From: Argopecten irradians
Lineage: Eukaryota > Mollusca > Bivalvia > Pectinida > Pectinidae
Length of the DNA stretch: 64,000 nt
Assembly: GCF_041381155.1 (NCBI RefSeq)
Contig: NC_091134.1
Span: 12,340,008 to 12,404,007 of the forward strand
Reading direction: 5' to 3'
The notes under the pieces are model-generated. The model worked only from the letters and a program-made list of their open reading frames with translations. It made no database searches and was not told where the DNA came from. The position numbers were made by a program, and so were the translations under genes. Shown here one piece after another: positions 36,401 to 49,204 of this stretch. Positions within the stretch are counted from its first letter, which is position 1. Each line of letters begins with the position of its first letter.

Positions 36401-39400
36401 TTCTCAAAGGATGATGATGGTCGAAATCTTTGTAAGAAAAAGCACATGAAACAACTTCATTCCGCGGCCGAAGACTTAGAAACCGAGGAACTACTTTCGT
36501 CTTCTGAAACAAAATTTGCATTCAAGAATGCGACCATAAAACACGTAGTACTTTCCTTTGCCGTCGAGAACTACCCTGGACTTTGTGTCAGGTATCTGAA
36601 TCAAACCACACTTTGTGATGCAATTTCTGCAAGTGAGATGAGCTCAATGCTGACAAAACCAAACAAAGACATACTTGCTTTAAGGTTTTTTGAAGACATC
36701 GTTAATGATCGTACAGTGGCACTTCATAAAAGTGTCGTTTGGCTAGACCAATATTTCATCGACCAAATCGGGGATACACTGAATAAGCGGTGTATGCAAG
36801 ATATTTTCCAAGGCGAGGCTTGTATCAACAAACTGCTGAAATGGGCGATATCTCACAGATGTCTGTTACTTTGTGTAACAGTGGAAGACTCTCTCAGAAA
36901 ATTTATTGATGAGCGTAGAATTGAGATTATTACAAAATATCTACTGCAAACGTGTGAAGCAATACGCGAAACGCGCTTTACCCCCGTAGAGCCAGAAGTT
37001 AAAATTGCTCAGTTGTTGCAATTTTTCGTCGACAATGGTGCAAGGTGTAGTTACTGCACGTGCGCTGACAGAAACGACACAGAAGATCATTCTTTTCCAC
37101 TTCGATGGGTTCTTGATTCCAATGACGATGAGTGCTTACGCATATTACTGAAAGCTGGCGCAAAGGATCCCCACTCAAATTGGGGGTTTTGGGATCTAGT
37201 AGCTGAGGCAGCAAAAGAAGAAGAAACCGTCTTATGCACAAGCTCATTCGTAAAACTTCAATGCTCGGTCTATGTTTCGCGGGATCAATACGAGTCCGAT
37301 GAACAGCTTGTTAAGTTCGGAATGCATGTCCAAAACTTGGGAGACGATTCGAATGAAAATAAAAGAACATTTATTTGTTGGTGCATCAAGACTATTGGAT
37401 TGAACATTGAACTGGTTAAGGCAATGCATCGGCAAAACTTTTCTCTTCTAGACAAAGATGAGCATAAAAATAATTACATACATTATGCTTTATCTGCTGG
37501 GCTGGCTTATGATAGATTACATACAACACTGTCCTGTCTTTCAGAGATCCAAACCGTACTGTCAGATAAAAACAGGGACAATCACACTCCTTTAGGAATG
37601 GCATTATTGCAAGCTGATTGTGATATTGCATGCATTATCAAGATTTCAGAAAATTGCACAAACGAAACTATTACAGAAGCTGTTTATCTCTGTGTTGAAT
37701 CAGAATTAGATGATGATATTGTTTCTCAACGAGTTTCCAAACTTATTCCATTTGGAGTAAATCCACACCAAGAGATGCACACGGGAAAATCACCTATGGA
37801 AGCAGTGATATCAAAAGGCAAGAATCGTATCAAAACCCTCGGAATCCTCGCCAATGCTCCAGAGGTCCTTTCCACAGCCTATATGCTGCATTATGCTATT
37901 TCACTAGACTTAAATCAATCAGAGAAGGAAGACGTCTTAGAGTTATTGATCAAAGAAGGGGCTGACGTGAACCAGCAGAGTAATGACTGTGTGACACCGT
38001 TAATGTTGGCAATTAAAAAGACAAAAGACAACCTGAATCTAGTGAAACTTCTTCTATCAAAAGGTGCAGATACAAACATCCCTGATAAGAATGGGTTACT
38101 TCCGTTACACTACTGTTGTCTTTCAAACATGGAAAGCAGCATTGCCGTAGCCATGGTAGATTTAATACATCATAATCAAGAAGTATTAGAAACAGCAGCT
38201 GAACATACACCTTTGATGCTTTCAATCATTGAGCAGAATCCCCCAGACCTTGTGCTTAGACTAGCAGATATTGATTTTGATGTCCGAAGAACAGATTCTA
38301 AAGGAAATACAGTTTTACATTTATTATTACGTTCATCTTTAGAAGATCATACTATATTAGAAGTTTTTCAAAGGTGTTTGCAGAAATTTGAAGACATGAG
38401 TGTAATGAATAATGACGACGTCCCTCTTTATGGCGACTGCTTACTCCATGCCTGTGTGGAGTCTTCCATGTCCGATGAAAACACGAGTCATATCTGTCAG
38501 ATGTTGATCGAGAGGGGTGCGTCTGTAACGGAACAGGATTCTGCAACAGAAAAATCACCTCTTGAACTGGCTGTTTCATCAGGACACGCAAGAGTCAAAA
38601 CAATATGTACACTTCTTAAAACCTCTTCCATGAATTTGACAGATGACCTTTTAGAAGTGATAAAAGGCGAAAACAAATTGACGCTTGACTTGCTGACATC
38701 TTTGATACACCATGAGATTATCATAGAGAGCGAATGCAAAGTCAAAATGACGCCTTTCTACGACAAAGACGAGTTCTCAGACAATATCGAAGCAAAATTT
38801 ATCGAACCACTCACCAAACTAGGGTTTGATTTAGATAGCAGAACTAATGCCGGAGAAACACTTTTAGAATCTGCCTGTAAATCGTCCTGCAAACCTGAAA
38901 TCCTGATAGAATTGGCAAAATACAGCCGTATCAACACCAAAGAGCCATATTTCCTTTGGATTATAGACTCGGATAGAGCAGACGAAGACACAAGAGAGTG
39001 TATAGAGGCGCTCGTAAAGAAAGCGAAACATTCCCTTGACCAAGAAAACGACATGAGGAGAACTGCTTTGATAGAAAGTGTCCGAAAGAGAAAACGAAGG
39101 GCAATGGAATACCTTGTTGCCAGTGGAGCTAACCCTAATAAAAGGGACCGGTATGATAAAACGGCACTTCATTATTGTGTAGAAACCGACATGCGTGATA
39201 ACGAGGTGTGCGATATGCTTTCAATCCTTTTTGAGGCGAAACCAAAACTGAATTTAAAAGACACAAAGGGACAGTCAATTCTAAACTTGGCAGCATGTCA
39301 ACGAACCAACTCTCGCATTAGGACCATGACTATGTTACTGGAAAGAAAATGTGAGGTAGAAACCGTCGATGAGTCTGGACAAACTCCACTTCACAACTGT

Positions 39401-39823
39401 TTAAAACACTTACCTGGATTGGATATCATGGAAACGGAGGAGCGTCTTTGTCGTTTGACAATATTAATGTTTTTCGGATCGAATCCTTATTGCAAGAATA
39501 ATGAAGAACAAACTGTTATAGCCCTATGCATGGATAGAAAAGAAAACTTCGAAGGGGAATTGGAAATTCTACGTCAGGAAAAAACTAGAGACTTACCAAT
39601 TGTATTAGATAAGCTAATAGATAAGCTATTGGAAAGGTTCCTCCCTGGAGACTTGTCGGAGGATTCTAACGGCACATCACCGATTTTGCCTCATCAAATG
39701 TCAAATGTACTTCAAAAAGCGTCCAGTTATTTGCAAAACAAGGCCTTGGTTGAAAAAGAGCCGTTCGTGATTGGATTTCCGCAAGACAAGAGCAAAAGTA
39801 TTGTTTTTCCGTTTAAAGTTTAA
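29835..39823 (+). CDS. HEPN (DZIP3-like) - nSTAND3 NTPase - ankyrin repeat protein
   Basis: Five exons: 29835-30304, 30591-31249, 33829-33891, 34914-34964 and 35616-39823. They sum to 5451 nt, in frame, for about 1816 residues. Order: charged 25-residue repeats (about residues 19-135); a HEPN domain (about 185-400) with LWYLSTYP and an R-x4-H motif, RNGISH, at 309-314; two short helical linker exons; a P-loop NTPase with YYVETRMSRKAM, then GGRGCGKTS (454-462) and a Walker B-like VVVLVDIS (Asp 504); then ankyrin repeats from about 900 to the end, for example LLSKGADTNIPDKNGLLPLH. This architecture matches the mollusc-expanded DZIP3-like HEPN plus novel STAND NTPase 3 proteins, thought to act as intracellular sensors. 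HEPN R-x4-H commonly marks RNase activity. Sensor and RNase roles are inferred. Intron 2 carries a hAT-type element and intron 3 two MITEs. Confidence 0.88.
29893..30230 (+). repeat. In-frame 75-bp coding minisatellite (25-residue repeats)
   Basis: Units start at MERSETPRDG, MDRSETPRDG, MDRSEMPRDG, MNRSETPRDG and MDRSETSTEV, each 25 residues after the last. Each unit has the form M-x-RSE-TPRDG, then an acidic/basic EKVEQERGTV part, then DK. The first four are close copies and the fifth is truncated. The exact multiple of three keeps the frame. The strong antisense open frames here are only shadows of this repeat. Confidence 0.9.
31441..32712. mobile_element. Non-autonomous hAT-type transposon in intron 2 of the HEPN-STAND gene
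   Basis: 1272 bp with terminal repeats CAGGCATGGG and its exact inverse CCCATGCCTG. It is flanked by a perfect 8-bp target duplication, CTAGCGAG, at 31433-31440 and 32713-32720. Many copies of GTAATCGATTAC and GATTACGATTAC near both ends form the subterminal repeats that hAT transposases usually bind. No hAT transposase is encoded; the longest frame is 74 codons without motifs. The perfect duplication and clean ends suggest a fairly recent insertion. Confidence 0.93.
32721..33828 (+). other. Remainder of intron 2 of the HEPN-STAND gene
   Basis: AT-rich intron sequence after the hAT element. It holds a family K palindrome relic with a long A-run at 33418-33493 and no further exon that fits the phase-1 junctions on either side. 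Confidence 0.6.
33418..33493. mobile_element. Relic of palindromic family K with poly-A centre
   Basis: The left part CATTGATGTCACTATGTTTA and the following CCATCGGGATAAATT match the left arm of the palindrome at 61487-61644. The right part ACACCAATGCTTAA matches its far end. The centre is replaced by about 26 A. It lies in intron 2 of the HEPN-STAND gene. Confidence 0.6.
34437..34484. repeat. Single arm of palindromic family H
   Basis: TACACTCTGGATTTTTGTG and TTATATCCATAACATAAA match one arm of the foldback at 25646-25803. The other arm is absent. In intron 3 of the HEPN-STAND gene. Confidence 0.6.
34541..34864. mobile_element. MITE family M with triplicated left arm
   Basis: The outer ends are inverse: AATGGGAATGATTTACTTAC at the left, and on the minus strand AATGGGACTAATTCACG at the right. 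The left inner arm (ACCTGATAACATTTGTGCGG) occurs three times in tandem with a 56-bp period (landmarks at 34565, 34621 and 34677). The right arm has one inverted copy (CCGCACAAACGTTATCGGGT). It ends only about 50 bp before the 51-nt exon at 34914. Confidence 0.8.
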
Positions 39824-40756
39824 GTAGACAGTTGAAACCTGTCAATCTACAACAGTAAAACTGCACCGGCAAACAATGTGCGTTACGATTGAAATCGAAG
39901 CAGGAGAAATTTTACCGTCATTGCAGAAATTTGAAATGTTCATAACTGACTCGAATGCTCGTGAATTGCTCGTACCTGCCATTGAAATGAGCATGTTCCA
40001 TTAATGGGGCTAATGTATTATACAGATTTAGATGTAGATACAGTTCATAAATTACATTTGAGATCTATTGCTATCGCTGAATTTATGAACGACTTTTTCG
40101 GTGGTATGCATTGTGACGTCATTATTCTTTTTTTGCAAAATTCATGTCGTTTTCTCTTAAAAGAATGATGTTACGCTTACAACCACTTCATACCCATGAA
40201 AGAAGATATCTCTGTAATATGCGAATTCAGAATCAATGCTGCTTAAAAAATGGGAGTATATTTTTTGTGTGTATTTTTTCACATTGTTGTTTTTATAGAA
40301 TATCCACCGTGCCCTTTATTTATATTTTTTGTTCCCTATCATGAAATACTATAGTCTTTGTCCATTTCATTGAGTTTTGTTCCATCATGTCGTACAAATG
40401 ATTTTTTCCTTGTCATAAATCTACCGTGATATATAAAAAAATAAGACATTCATTTAAACCTACAGGTATACGTAGTTTGTGTGATGATTGGTTGATCTAA
40501 TTCAAACATATTTATTATTATTATTTTTCATTTATATGTACCATTAATATATATCTATTTTTATGTTTCTGATCCTTATTCTTTGATAAAGGTCAATCAC
40601 AAATACTTTATATTGTTCGACTTTACGCCATTTATTTAGATAAAATGTATTTGTAACCGTTACGAATGTTGTAAAGTAGATGATGTAACTGACGGCATAT
40701 AATACGGTTACATCACCTAACACATACGAAATTGTCTGTGTAAGTCTATATAACAA

Positions 40757-40990
40757 TGGAGGTTAATTTCGCTTTTTTTAACCACGTGACAGTTAACTAT
40801 TGTACTGTCGGTAGGACAACGCTGCGCTACATCAGACGACCAGCGTTATGGAAATTAATATTTCATTTCAAAATGTTAAGGTGATAATAACTGTAGTATC
40901 ATCGGTAAGCAAATAATTTTTTTGGTTCTACATAATTATGGAATCCGTGCATTGACATTTCATGAATATAAAACTGTTTCGGTTTAAGTA
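40757..40990 (+). mobile_element. MITE family D, partial copy 4
   Basis: GGAGGTTAATTTCGCTTTTTT, GACCAGCGTTATGGAAATTA and AAAACTGTTTCGGTTTAAG match in order the interior and right end of the copy at 28689-29086. The terminal repeats are eroded. Confidence 0.6.
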
Positions 40991-43900
40991 TTATGTATGT
41001 TTAATTTCAACTGTTATGATTAACGTGGTCTAATTATTGTTAATTGGAATAAAACTGCAACTTACCAAATCATAGAACACAAGTTTATCCGGCAGTAGGT
41101 TTCCGTTAGTATGTGGGTCAGATTTAGGATAAATAAATGTCCATGAATCAATAAAATGTAAATATTGTACATGTAAACAACGTGTAGAATAGTGCAAGTG
41201 TATAAGAATTACTTCCCTTGACAAATATCATATGAATATATTTATATATTTTTGATAAACGTAAATTCTATTCACAAACTTTGGCTATTTGAGGAAGAGA
41301 AGTGCATAGGTTTAGTCTGTAATTCAGTCCTACTGACATTATCATCAGCGTTGCCGATAACATTTGTTGAAATAAAAGAAGGTGTATTGTGGCCAAATTT
41401 CCCCTGGTTGAACCCAAATGTTTACTTTGCCACATCCGCCATTATTTACTTTCAGCTATTCCCCAGTTTTTGTATAGAAGCACATAAAATCTTATGCAGA
41501 AGCTGGTTAAAGCAGACAACAAAAGGAAAACAAAATATTAATGTTAAATGTAAAAATGTTAAATAGAGATTATACACGAATCAAACATCAATTACTGACC
41601 AAATGATGTTGTTATTTAGTTCCATATATGTATTTTTTATTTGTGTGTACCCATCGTTTTATGTATGCGTAAAATTCATTGTGTAGAAACATTTATCTTG
41701 ATATGTGTATTTTGTCTGTAGATTTAAATTACTGAAAACCATAGTAATGGATAAGCAATGAATATATGGTGATACTTCAGTGATTATTTTATCGTAATTG
41801 TAATGAACGTCAGTCATTTAAATTATGCAATAACTGTAATATTAATTGTGTTTGATCAACAATTTCTGTCTTGTGGCTATGTTATGATTTGCTCTTTTTT
41901 TAATCAAATATATATATAAACATTGCATGTACACTGTAGTCTCAATAGTTATAACAGTGATAATTAGTTTTTACCTCTTCATTAACTTATAAATTAGTTA
42001 ACTTAATTAACTAGTTTATACGGCTATATTGTTTTACTAACCACGAACTATTAATTTGAGGACGCTGTGGAAGTTCAGTTACACTAACCAGATGTTGTAT
42101 TCTCAGTAAAAAATATTATTAATCAAACAACATTAATGGGTTGAATGGCCAGATTGATAAACATAACTTAAAATCACCACACGTTTACTATGACTGATAT
42201 CAAGAGGCTGATGGGTGCATGGGGCCAAACAATTTTGACACATATTTGCGACATTTTCTGTTTATCAGATTCCAGGTTGACCGTTAAAGACCTTGCTGCC
42301 CGATAAATAAACAAAGCTCTGTTATTTCAAGATATTGTGATCCGTGTGTGTGCCTTTGAAGGAAAGATTATTATATTTGTATGTTTTATGCTAGAAAGAT
42401 ACAGTGAAAATGTGAATTTGATATAGCGATATGTAATTCAATTTTCAGTTTGTTAATTTTGTTTGTTGTACTGTGAATAATTGTTATTTTAAAATCTTTA
42501 CAATGAGAACATGTACAAGCATGTACATGTTCATCTTTTTCAAAGAAATAGAAATGAATATTTTCATTGAATTTTCATTTCAAATTGGTATTATTTTTGT
42601 ACTAAAGATATTTCTCTTTGTAAGATATGCCATTATTTGAATTTGATAATGTTGATAAGATATAAAATTGATGTTAAAGTAAACTAAAGTTTATACGAGG
42701 TCTGGTATGGAACATTAGAGTTTTTATTTTTATTTGTGATAATTCTGTGTGTTTAACTCGGGTAAATAACGGATCTTTTATTCTAGGCCACGAGTAAAAA
42801 AGAAAAGGAAAAGCCCAACTCGAATGTCTTGTAACAGACTACGTAGAATTTTCATCTGGAAATAATAATTACATAAATTTGTATCGCAAAAAATAGTATA
42901 ATGTGGCACATCTATAAATGTCATCGTGGTGCGGTTTAAAGTCCTAGGGCATTATGTTGATAAGTCCAAATAAAACATATTCAATGTCAACTTCGCAATG
43001 TCAAAAAGTGGGTCAAAATTCTGAAAACGATAACAACGACTATTTTTGAACCATTGGTTCCACACTAAAATGTTGGGTTTTTTGTAAATTTTGGAAGGTG
43101 TGTTTTGTTCCGCGTCATGACTTCGATTACAGATGTTAAATAATATACTTAAAACATGATCATTATCACTGAAAATAGTATGATAAGGTGTCGATCTCAG
43201 GACAATATAATCAGGAAAAACGTCTCTTAAAGCTAGAGTCAATTAGATGCTCCTTCAGTTTCTTCAGTTTGTCGTATGTGACACATTTATTCATCGTCAC
43301 ACTATAATAACTACTCGTGATATCCATACCGAATAAAATATGAATACGTGCATGTTAATTACAACAGTTTGAAAGGGTTCATCGATGTAGCCATTTCAGG
43401 TCAATTTAACTACTAATACATGTATGGACCATGGAGAAGTAGTTGCAATATTTCATGGGAATCATAGTTTTTTTTCTGCCAGTTTGATGAACATTTCTGG
43501 TATACTGAAATGTTGTGAATATCAGAATAACTCATTAAATATGCAGTTGTTTATTACATAAAATTACAAAATAATGCATACTTCTATTTGATGCTTTAAT
43601 TAAAATTCCATCGAAGCATAAAGTATGTAAACATTTATTTTACCCAGCGTAAGAATACTTATGTGTGTGTTACATATTGTAACAAAGCCAATATCAAATG
43701 CAATGTGCATGGGATTTATATTAAATATTGACGCAAATTGAAAACATATGTGTTTGTTATTGTGAAATACCATTAAAAGTATCAAATACTCAGTATTAAT
43801 GCATAAGATTGAAAACTGAAAATGTTTGTCAAAACATTTGAAAGTATCAAAATCTTATCTTTAAAGCTGATGTTTTATTATTAAAAATACTGAAGTAAAC

Positions 43901-44059
43901 CATACCTTTAGCGTTTTGATTAATATTAAATATGGGTTTCCACGTGTGTGCACTCAATACTTGTCCTTAATATCCCGTTATATTACTTTGCTGGACTGTG
44001 GAATGAAACTCATGAGATTTGAGCTGATACTAAATTTACCAAGTAACAAGTGGTTAAGA

Positions 44060-44245
44060 TGTATCGACATATTACCACAAGCCCTCTACCTCTGGTTGCA
44101 AAATTTAATCCCATTTGCATGCTACTATAATCGCTGGTCGGTGTTTTTTATCTGGGTACTCCGGCTTCTCTTCGACTCCTAGACCTTTTCACGTATGGTT
44201 CTGGTTGTTAAAAGGGATTTTAAACTAACCAAACCAAACCAAGTT
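44060..44245 (+). mobile_element. tRNA-derived SINE (Meta-type body), diverged copy
   Basis: Shares CGCTGGTCGGTGTTTTTT, GGTACTCCGGCTTCTCTTC and TTCTGGTTGTTAAAAGGG, and ends in AAACTAACCAAACCAAACC. The B box is decayed (GCAAAATTTAATCCC). The 3' tail of short ACCAA units is typical of the copies in this window. Confidence 0.75.
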
Positions 44246-44971
44246 AATTTTACAAATACGGTATCCTCAAAATGGAATAAGTTAACGGACAACGGAAAGT
44301 GAACGCAACAACGCAGAAATTCATCCTAATATCATTGATTTCTGGTTTAACAAGTTCTGTTGCCAACTTTTCACTACATCATTTACAAAAACATATCTAT
44401 AGTGGTAAATAGTAGACTGGATTGTCTGTCGCTGTTTTTCTTCTCTCCACTTAGCTTAACTCCGAAAATATTTATGAGCGCTGTCTAGCGGAGAGAATTG
44501 GTACTAAGGCAGGTAATCCAGTTTATAGTAAACAGTTACTATACCATTCTTGATGTATGTACATAGGATTTAACGTTTTATAGCCAGGAATAATACCATC
44601 ACCAAGTCTTCAATAGATATCTAGTTATATTAAACGAATACGTTATACAGCTTTAGGAAATACTAATCGTTATGTTATAAAGAGGAAAACAAAGAAGGAA
44701 ACAATTCAACAACTGAAGTAATTATTAAAATTAACGTCCATTAAATAAATAATGTGTATATCACAATCATTCTTTAATTTCTAGTGGCTTGATCAGCGCA
44801 ATATGATGGAAATGCAATTCTAGACACGTGTGTGAGTGTATTTAAAAATATGATGATTCTGTGTAGTTATAAAATGCGACAAAACGTTAGATGAATTTAA
44901 ATTTAAATTCGAAATTTAAATTATTGAATGAAATATCGTTCAAGTTTCTACAAAAGTAAAAATGATATTTG

Positions 44972-47083
44972 TTAAATGCCAGAAATTGAATTTAATATCC
45001 CATTTACCGATTCGACCAGCTGAAAGTTTCCTGCAAGAAATTCTTCAACAACATTTTCTTTCAAGCTCTCATTGGTTGCTTTTACGTGATGCTTTTTATT
45101 GTTTTTAGTTTTCGGAAATTGGTCCTTGAATGGAAGTTGGCCTTCAATGTATTTAGTTTTGAGATGGCCCCAGTCATCCACCATTGCGTAGTAACCTAGC
45201 TTCAGCCTCGATTGGATATCGTCATCCCATTGGTCCTGATCAGCGTCATAACTTTTTGCTACATTGGTGACGAGGTGTAACCATTCCACAGAAGGATCCT
45301 CGATATTGGCATCTGAAGACATATATGTGGTCATATCAGAATTAGGTTAATTCCTAAACCTTAATATGTTGCCTGTGTAATGACAGCTGGACATCAAAGA
45401 ACGGTTTCATTTTTCCATCCCCAACGACTCGCTAACATTATCGCGATTTTCGTTACTAATGTCGACCTGCTGACGGAAAAGTTAACGCCGAAATTTACAT
45501 AAAGACGGTTTTAAATGAAAACTGATCTACAGAAAGGTATTGATTATTCGTCATTTTTTTCTGGAAAATTTGACATAAAAGTCCCAAAACGTATAACGTT
45601 TAAATCAATGTACTCACCTGTAATATGAATGATTAAAAAACAAATACCGATTCCTCTCCGACCGATAAAATGCAGCCATCATACTGAATTATCCAAGTTA
45701 CTTGAAATGAAGTGAAGTTGATTGGATAGTGGAATTGTTATAGTTTATAATTTATGAAACAAATGCAGGAACCTTTGATAAATAAGAATGGTATGCAGTG
45801 GTGCCAACTTCATGTTCACCATTTACCATTAAAACTTGCTATACAGTGTTTGAAATGGATGGATACGTTAAGTAATATTTATATATAGTTTGTTCACAAA
45901 AATAATACAGCATTAGAATATTGAGATGTGTGCATACCTGGTTGAATTTCCACATCCGACGTTACCTCACTCCAGAAAACGTCGTATTTCTGCAGCAGCG
46001 TGGCACTGCAACGGAATATTTTCGCATTAAATATAGATATTTGTTGAAATTATCTCATATGTAGAAATACATAAAAAATATTTGTTCATGTAAAAAAATT
46101 CAATCACAGGATATCTGCTCTTACCTTTGAAATAACATTCACTAAAGGGGGGTGCACTTTATTGAATGTCTTTTCTTTCCTCTGCGTGAGTTCATTTAAC
46201 CCTCTTGAAGTATTAAACATCTGGACTATAATTACCGTATTAATATTTTCCTATGAACGTTCCCGATTGGAATCTTCCCGCGAATAACAACCAAGTCCTT
46301 ATCGCCATTGTTCGTATGTGTTGCTGTGTCACCATCAGAATGGCAGCTCAGAATCTGGACCTCATCATTCGACTCAAACTTTCCAATGGGGTTTTGGGTG
46401 TCTTTGAAGTCGAATTTCGTCACTTCCGGTATCAACTGGACCACAAATCCTTTAATGGCGGCACTTCCGTTTGTCGAGGTCATATTCACTGAAACATAAA
46501 GTTACCAAAATATGAAGAAAAAAAATCAAATAATGAAATCTTCTATGCGTCTTTGACAAATCATAATGGCCTGAAAGACCAAATTTGAGATTTTGCCACA
46601 TATTTATGATAAAATCCCCATCTCTGTATAAAGTTTTTATTCTTTAGTTTTCGTCTGAAATTTTAAACCCTATTTAGATTTCATTGTTTTTGAGTAATGT
46701 GAAATTCGAATTACGGTCAATGCCTAGCAACTACCTATAGATATCGTATATATATATTATTTGTCAGAAGATTCATAAGAATGGCTTTATGTGAATAATA
46801 GTACGCATGGTCTTTTGATTAATCGTTGCTTGCCTTAAAACCATTTTGTAGAAGAAATTTTCAAGTTTAAAGTTTAGCTTAACTTACCTGTGATGTCATA
46901 ATTCCCTGCTGCTTTCGTCACAATCGTCTTTATGACGTAAGGGCATTGTGACGTTTGTGGTCTGACACCATGTCGCGGTAATCGATGTAAACAAACGGAA
47001 CTACCTTTACGGGCACCTGTCCCGTATCCAGTAATACCGGAAATGGATCCAACCAATACAAGAAAGACACATCCTAACCACAT
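44972..47083 (-). CDS. Secreted Reeler-domain protein with unusual C-terminal extension
   Basis: Four minus-strand exons: 47083-46888, 46488-46236, 46005-45938 and 45312-44972. They sum to 858 nt (285 residues) with phases 1, 2 and 1 agreeing at each junction. Residues 1-20 are a signal peptide (MWLGCVFLVLVGSISGITGY). The Reeler domain follows: CLHRLPRHGVRPQ (31-43), CPYVI, GNYDITVNM, the IKGFVVQLIP strand, PIGKFES, ILSCHSDGDTATH (111-123), and the closing ATLLQKYDVFWSEV strands from exon 3. Cysteines are at 31, 47 and 114 apart from one in the signal peptide. Family members include reelin's N-terminus and small secreted insect and mollusc defence proteins. The last 113 residues (DANIEDPSVEWLHLV onward) are acidic then Lys-rich and match nothing I know. 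Only three mature cysteines is unusual for this domain. Function unknown; extracellular adhesion or defence is inferred. Confidence 0.82.
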
Positions 47084-48159
47084 GTTTCAAATTTTGAAAT
47101 GTCTCCCAGTACACATTGTTTGATTTTCAGACAAGCAGGCCTCGGTAACATTCGGCCCATGGACAACAAAAAGTTGTGGTGAAAATGTGGACACATGCAT
47201 GTAAATAATAACGGATTGTAGGAGATACGTGTACATAAGTCGGGTATATCCTCGTCATAAGGTCAAAAGGTCACATGTCTGCCTCAGGATACAAAATGAT
47301 TGATGTCAAGACAACTTATGACAAGTCGATGAGAAAGGGAAATACTGCCATGATATAGCTAGTTGTGATTCACTTAGAAAATCAAAATATGTTAACCATT
47401 TTGCATTATATAATTAATCAATCTGCTTAGAAAATATTTTTTTTTTTAATTATGAGAAGAAGAATTAATCGTCATCAAGTTTCATCTATCTTTCTGGAAC
47501 TTTTCCAATATCTACGAAGTTTTGGCAAAGGAATCAAAGGGCGGGCCGATGGGGAATAAATTACCTTCGGCTGAGCAATTAAAACCTGCTTTTACACAAT
47601 TGTGAATAAAACTGTATTAGGTTATCGGACAATCCAGATATTTCTTTGTTTTGACATTTAACAATAGATTATTTTGACATGGTAACAATAGATTAATGTA
47701 CTGATTCAAGCATATCGATTTCTTGAAGGATCAGAACATGAACTATTTTGTCCTTGTAATTATAAAGATCGATGTTGAATTATAATTGGTACAGACATGC
47801 AAAATGTATGTTTTTATTTCTGTAAGGCCAAAATAATGTCTGTTTTGGCAACAAATAGGGTCCTGTAAATCGGGAAGATTTAATTTTTTTTTGTCTTTCA
47901 CTCTAAAGTACATATATGTAATGGCCGGAACTGGAGTCTGAGATCGAAATCCCGACTTATGATTTTTTCGTAGAAATAGTGGGAAAAAAAGGGTCGAGGG
48001 TAAAAAAATTAGGGTCGATCGGGTAACCCTAAACATACATATTTTTTGAGCCAATTATCTTCAAATATACATATATACAGTGGGGGATCTAGGGAATTTC
48101 AGTTAGGACTTCAGGATCCCATCCCCTAATGCTGATGATTTTAATAGTAATTCATATCT
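47084..48159. other. Upstream region of the Reeler gene
   Basis: The promoter of the minus-strand Reeler gene should lie within the first few hundred bases. I see no convincing TATA box. A family E element occupies 47826-48052. Nothing else recognisable. Confidence 0.5.
47826..48052 (-). mobile_element. Non-autonomous element family E, copy 3
   Basis: In reverse orientation to the copy at 2160. It contains GGAGTCTGAGATCGAAATCC, GGGTCGAGGGTAAAAAAAT and GGGTCGATCGGGTAACCCTA. Ends are GGCC and an A/T-rich tract. The 103-codon minus-strand frame through it is an artefact of the element. Confidence 0.78.
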
Positions 48160-49204
48160 TTAAAGGTAGGTTTCGCCCAATGAAATATAAAGACTACGAA
48201 ATTGAAATTTATCCTATACATAGATATAATCTTCAGATCATTTTCGATGCATACGGCGAACAATATGGGTGGTCAGTTGCCTAGCTTGACCAGGAAAATA
48301 CTCCTCTAAAAATAGAGCGAAGTCAAGCTTTACATAGAACATGACGTATTTTTTCCAAAACGAGGCCGCAGCAACAAACGGAAGCGTGCAACAAAATGTC
48401 AGATAGAAGTGACAGTCTTGCCACGGCATGTTTAGTTAAAAAACAACAACAACAACAAATCGAAGTGCGAGGGACTGTTTATACATATCATATAAACTAA
48501 AACACTTCATGTTACTTACATACGGTCGCTAACTTTGTACACCAAAAATATACATGTAGTAAGTCTGCGGCTGTTTGTGCGCTGGCATATGTGTTGAAAT
48601 TTAACTCACCACGTGCAATGCCGTTACACGAGTCCCAACAGATTCCGGCAAGTTCCGCTTGAGATGTGGCTTCTGTTTCTTCTATTGCTACATGCCATAT
48701 CTGAATTTAATTCCCTATAGATATCCTAGGGTGCTACCGAATCCATTATAATTTCCTCCACTTTGTTGCCGATTCAGATATATTTTTTTCATCTCACACA
48801 CTTTCGTTCAGCCATTTTGTTTACTTTTAGTGCGTGACAATGCGCATGCGCGAAACTTCGACAACGCAATCCATCGCAGCTTCATTTGCATATTACAGTG
48901 AACTGCGTTCAAGCGTCCGGATTAGACTCCTCCCTCAAATGCTGTAACATTCTGTTACGACAGCCAATGAAAACTCTCGGAAGTTGCCTCGATTGGTTAG
49001 ACTCAATGTGGTGTAGCGCAAACAATGTTGACTTCAAAGGGATCTACTGATTTGACTTGGTCACACCTTTGTACCAAAGAAAAGGTTTCAAACATGTTTT
49101 TGAAATCAATCGTACCTTATAACCATCGAAAGACAATACCACCATATCTTGATTGATTCGTAAAACGTTCCCTGTAACATACACGGTTGTAGCTGTATAT
49201 ATAA

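Larger units (their letters stand above)
39824..44971. other. 3' UTR and intergenic region between the HEPN-STAND and Reeler genes
   Basis: 5.1 kb without a supported gene. It holds a partial family D MITE (40757-40990) and a SINE (44060-44245). Open frames of 104 codons (41252-41566, plus) and 96 codons (42952-43242, minus) have no recognisable motif or splice partner and are not called. Confidence 0.5.

Noticed and set aside
41252-41566. 104-codon plus-strand open frame
   Set aside because: No motif or partner exon; probably chance in the intergenic region after the HEPN-STAND gene.
42952-43242. 96-codon minus-strand open frame
   Set aside because: Contains some plausible-looking protein (LRDVFPDYIVLRSTPYH), but I could not match it to a family or pair it with exons.
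45600-45680. Possible extra exon of the Reeler gene ending at a GTGAGTACA donor on the minus strand
   Set aside because: With the phase set by exon 3 it meets a stop at once, while joining exon 3 directly to exon 4 keeps the frame.
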